Of a stretch of 64,000 bases of DNA, positions 61,270 to 64,000 are shown in pieces (within the stretch, counting starts at the first letter, position 1; each line of letters begins with the position of its first letter). Made by a program: the position numbers and the translations under genes. The stretch is from Paenibacillus cellulosilyticus (GTDB lineage Bacteria; Bacillota; Bacilli; Paenibacillales; Paenibacillaceae), in assembly GCF_003182255.1 (NCBI RefSeq), contig NZ_QGTQ01000003.1, positions 339,306 to 403,305 on the forward strand. The letters are read 5' to 3'. The notes below the pieces were generated by a model. It saw only the letters and a list, made by a program, of their open reading frames with translations, had not been told where the DNA came from and searched no databases.

Positions 61270-61320
61270 TTAGCGCTATGCTAAAAATATAAGTTTACAT
61301 ATGTCTAATGTTCGTATGTA
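61270..61320. promoter_or_regulatory. Palindromes in the MFS / histidine kinase spacer
   Basis: TTAGC-gctat-GCTAA (61270-61284) and TACATATG...CGTATGTA (61296-61320) are two inverted repeats just upstream of the kinase gene. The second is a plausible binding site for the response regulator or another dimeric factor. I see no firm promoter. Confidence 0.45.
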
Positions 61321-61343
61321 GATAACAGCAAAGGATGAGCGAT

Positions 61344-62813
61344 GTGTCGATTCGCACGAGGCTGCAGGTCGCCCTGTGGGCGATGGTAATCGTTCCGAAC
61401 ATTATCATGATCAGCTTGATCATATCGCTGCTTTATTTTCTTAGTGATCAGACGCTTCATGAGCTAATGTACGATGAGAAGTACTACAAGGATCGGCAAG
61501 CGATTGCGCTCGGTGAGCTGTCCTATGTCATGCGGTACGAGCCGGAACGGATGGAAAATGACCACTATTTGAACGATTTTCAGAACCGATTGACTGAGTT
61601 ACAAGCTGGCGTGGTACTGGAGCGGAATGGGAATGCACCAATCGTGACACCTATGCTGCGACAGGCTGCACCGCATGAGGATTGGAGCAAGCTGGTCGAA
61701 GAGGATCGTGATCAAATTGCGATAGACGGTTATTTGTACCAGATCGTTAGACAAGATATCGTCTTTGCCGATGGTGGAGAAGGTAAAGTGCTGCTGCTAA
61801 GACAGCAGGAACAGATTCCAATTTCTTGGAAAATTATAGTTGTCACCGTCGGGTTGTTTGTCTTAGTTGGTACAAGTATATTCCTGACCTATACCGTGTC
61901 ACGAAGCATCCTTAAGCCATTGTATTCGTTAAAACGTTCTGCCGAGCAGATTAGTGAAGGGATGTTGGATGGCGAAGTGAGGCCGGTGAACAAAGACGAG
62001 ATCGGTGAGCTCAGCACGGCATTCGAAGCGATGCGGCAGCGTCTGAAAAGCTCGATCGCAGAGCGGCTGCAGGAAGAAGAGAACCGCAAACGGCTGCTTT
62101 CGCACATTTCCCATGATTTGAAGACACCGATCACGGCAATCAAGGGCTACATAGAAGGCATATTGGATGGGGTAGCAAACACGCGAGAGAAACAGGAGAA
62201 ATATTTGCAAACCGCCTATCGTAAGGCTGCGGATATGGATCGGCTGATCGATGAGCTGTTCCTGTTCTCGAAGCTGGACATGCAGCATGTCGTGTACGAT
62301 TTCAAGCCAATCGATATTCGCCGATTTATGAAGCACTATGCAGAAGATCAGCAGTTTGATCTGGAGAAAGCGGGAATCGTGTTAGAGCTTCATGGAGTTG
62401 CAGGCGAACCACTGCTGGTTGCAGCAGATACGGAAAAGCTAAGTCGGGTGTTTCATAACATTATTGGGAACAGTGTTAAGTATATGATGAATGAAACCGG
62501 CGATGCCGATCGTCGTATTGAAATCTCGCTGAGAGGATTGCCTGGGGGTTATGTTCAATTTCAAATCCGCGACAACGGACCAGGTGTAGAGCCTGATGCT
62601 CTGCCGATGCTGTTCGATCAGTTCTATCGGACAGAGCAATCGCGCAGTACAGAGACAGGCGGCAGCGGGTTAGGGCTTGCGATTGTGAAGCAGATCGTGC
62701 AAGGGCATGGGGGCTATGTAGAAGCCAGTTTGCCAGCCGATGGTGGATTAGCCATAACGGTAACCCTGCGCCAATGGAGAAACGGTCACGAGCATGACGC
62801 AGAAGGCAGGTGA
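61344..62813 (+). CDS. Sensor histidine kinase
   Basis: A membrane sensor kinase of the HisKA class. The 489-residue protein has two transmembrane helices (about 10-33 and 155-178) flanking an extracytoplasmic domain of about 120 residues, a HAMP domain (about 180-235), the phosphoacceptor HDLKTPITAIKGY with H257, and an HATPase domain (IIGNSVKYMMN, DNGPGV, GGSGLGLAIVKQI). GTG 61344 is eight bases after AAAGGA; ATG 61335 would overlap that site. It precedes its response regulator by 10 bp. The ligand is unknown. Confidence 0.9.
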   Translation: MSIRTRLQVALWAMVIVPNIIMISLIISLLYFLSDQTLHELMYDEKYYKDRQAIALGELSYVMRYEPERMENDHYLNDFQNRLTELQAGVVLERNGNAPIVTPMLRQAAPHEDWSKLVEEDRDQIAIDGYLYQIVRQDIVFADGGEGKVLLLRQQEQIPISWKIIVVTVGLFVLVGTSIFLTYTVSRSILKPLYSLKRSAEQISEGMLDGEVRPVNKDEIGELSTAFEAMRQRLKSSIAERLQEEENRKRLLSHISHDLKTPITAIKGYIEGILDGVANTREKQEKYLQTAYRKAADMDRLIDELFLFSKLDMQHVVYDFKPIDIRRFMKHYAEDQQFDLEKAGIVLELHGVAGEPLLVAADTEKLSRVFHNIIGNSVKYMMNETGDADRRIEISLRGLPGGYVQFQIRDNGPGVEPDALPMLFDQFYRTEQSRSTETGGSGLGLAIVKQIVQGHGGYVEASLPADGGLAITVTLRQWRNGHEHDAEGR

Positions 62814-62823
62814 AATCATTACA

Positions 62824-63513
62824 ATGAAGTCTATTCTAATTATTGAAGACGAGCGTTCCATCGCCGAGCTTCAACGTGATTACCTTGAGAGCAATGGCTA
62901 CCGTGCCGATATTGAGGTGAAAGGCGACGTAGGGCTGAAGCGGGTGCTGGAAGAAGAGTTTGATCTCATTATTCTCGATGTCATGCTGCCCAATATGGAC
63001 GGCTTCGAAATTTGCAGACGCATTAGACAGACGCTGAACGTACCGATTTTAATGGTATCTGCAAAAAAAGAAGATATCGATAAAATACGTGGTTTGGGAC
63101 TTGGTGCAGACGACTACATAACCAAGCCTTTCAGCCCCAGTGAGCTGGTAGCTAGGGTCAAAGCGCATCTTACCCGTTATGAACGGCTTACCGGTGATAA
63201 GCAGCACAGCAGCGACTCATTGACGATTCGCGGACTAACGATAGACAAGCTAACCCATCAAGTTACGATTCGAGATCAGAACATCTTGCTGACGGGAAAA
63301 GAGTTCGATCTGTTGTTAGTGCTAGTCCAACATCCGAACCGAGTTTTCACCAAGGAAGAGTTGTTCGAACGGGTATGGGGGTTGGAATCGATTGGCGATA
63401 TCGGCACCGTAACCGTCCATATTCGGCGGCTTCGCGAGAAGATCGAGCTTGATCCATCGAATCCGCAATATATCGATACCGTATGGGGAGTCGGATACAG
63501 GCTGAAAGTATAA
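62824..63513 (+). CDS. OmpR-family response regulator
   Basis: DNA-binding response regulator partnered with the upstream kinase. The 229-residue protein has a receiver domain with acidic pocket EDE, phosphoacceptor D52 in ILDVMLPNMDGFE, VSAKKED and the KPF lysine (GADDYITKPFSP), then an OmpR-type winged helix (LTGKEFDLLLVLVQHPNRVF, VTVHIRRLREKIE, TVWGVGYRL). I use ATG 62824, which has GGCAGGTGA upstream; ATG 62794 lies within the kinase gene. It probably regulates the RND gene that follows and possibly its own operon. Confidence 0.92.
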   Translation: MKSILIIEDERSIAELQRDYLESNGYRADIEVKGDVGLKRVLEEEFDLIILDVMLPNMDGFEICRRIRQTLNVPILMVSAKKEDIDKIRGLGLGADDYITKPFSPSELVARVKAHLTRYERLTGDKQHSSDSLTIRGLTIDKLTHQVTIRDQNILLTGKEFDLLLVLVQHPNRVFTKEELFERVWGLESIGDIGTVTVHIRRLREKIELDPSNPQYIDTVWGVGYRLKV

Positions 63514-63576
63514 GCAGTCAGTCTGGATTTGCATGATAGATGGTATTTATTTTATACAGGGAATGGAGTGACAGTA

Positions 63577-64000
63577 TTGAAAAGCATTATTCGATTTTCA
63601 TTGAACAACAAATTTGCACTGTGGATTATGACCATCATCGTACTGTTTGCCGGTATGTACTCGAGCATGCAGATGAAGATGGAGACGCTGCCTGATATTA
63701 CAATTCCGATTGTCAGCGTAACAACGGTATATCCTGGTGCCGCTCCGGAATCGGTCATGAACGATGTGACGAAGCCGATTGAGCAGCAGGTTCGTAACCT
63801 AGAAGGGGTCGAGAACGTAACATCGACTTCGATGGAGAACGCATCTTCCATCGTTATTCAATACGGTTTTGACAAAAACATGGATAAGGCAAAGAGCGAA
63901 GTGGCTGAAGCACTCAGCGGACTGACTCTGCCGGAAGGTGTGAACGCTCCGGATATTTCGCGTATCTCGTTGAATGCGTTCCCTGTCATGTCGCTCAGTG
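63577..64000 (+). CDS. RND-family efflux transporter, N-terminal part
   Basis: The reading frame enters from TTG 63577, after TGGAGTG, and runs off the end of the window, so it is partial. The first 141 residues match AcrB/SwrC-type RND pumps: an N-terminal helix (LNNKFALWIMTIIVLFAGMY), then the porter-domain start LPDITIPIVSVTTVYPGAAP and VTKPIEQQVRNLEGVENV. It follows the response regulator by 63 bp and may be its target. In Gram-positives such pumps (SwrC/YerP) export surfactants or fatty acids; the substrate here is unknown. Confidence 0.85.
   Translation, partial: MKSIIRFSLNNKFALWIMTIIVLFAGMYSSMQMKMETLPDITIPIVSVTTVYPGAAPESVMNDVTKPIEQQVRNLEGVENVTSTSMENASSIVIQYGFDKNMDKAKSEVAEALSGLTLPEGVNAPDISRISLNAFPVMSLS

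Noticed and set aside
1-64000. tRNA, rRNA, tmRNA or insertion-sequence genes
   Set aside because: No cloverleaf with a CCA end, rRNA-like stretch, transposase or integrase reading frame was recognised on either strand.

Overview
The window is a stretch of core chromosome from a Gram-positive, spore-forming member of the Bacillales, most likely Paenibacillaceae (Paenibacillus or Cohnella type). The evidence is the Gram-positive polymerase PolC, sporulation genes (ylxY-type deacetylase, dpaA/dpaB, spoIIIE, a sleB-type lysin, spoVS), and a gene order that follows the polC-to-ymcA segment of Bacillus subtilis with local changes. I see no rRNA or tRNA genes, transposases, prophage genes or CRISPR array.

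Layout: 1-660 is a tandem intergenic repeat. 712-16660 carries polC and the translation/RNA operon rimP-nusA-rnpM-ylxQ-infB-rbfA-nrnA-truB-ribF, then rpsO and pnp. 16879-31458 carries the ylxY-type gene, mlpA, dut, the dipicolinate/lysine genes dpaA-dpaB-dapG-dapA, RNase J, tepA-ylzJ, spoIIIE and a sleB-type lysin. 31625-44077 carries the M16 peptidase pair ymfF-ymfH, ymfI, ymfJ, ymfK, rodZ, yajQ, a 37-codon leader ORF with pgsA, cinA, recA, recX and rny. 44833-47164 carries ymdB, spoVS and a dipeptidase. 47451-52900 looks like an oxoacid/acetate overflow module: korA-korB, pduL, and cidA-cidB divergent from a LysR regulator. 53016-56505 carries miaB, ricA and an iron alcohol dehydrogenase. 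56587-59897 is a biotin-type ECF transporter with bioY divergent from two ATPase genes, the second fused to the EcfT membrane subunit. The end holds an MFS transporter, a two-component pair and the start of an RND pump.

Functionally the window covers replication (PolC), RNA turnover (PNPase, RNase J, RNase Y, NrnA, with RicA as the RNase Y partner), ribosome and tRNA maturation, recombination (RecA/RecX under a LexA site), lysine and dipicolinate synthesis for spores, and envelope shape and phospholipid genes (RodZ, PgsA).

The most unusual content is intergenic. (1) A roughly 105-nt two-hairpin element beginning (C/A)AAGGTGAAAC occurs in at least four and probably five intergenic regions in both orientations, with pairing kept despite sequence change; I do not recognise it as a known riboswitch. 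(2) A GC-rich compound palindromic repeat family occurs in six copies at three loci. (3) A four-copy dyad-symmetric motif lies between dut and dpaA. Protein oddities include a 45-bp-period Gly/Arg/Tyr tract in IF2, a His-rich N-terminus on RicA, an ATPase-EcfT fusion, and a degenerate NodB active site in the YlxY homologue.
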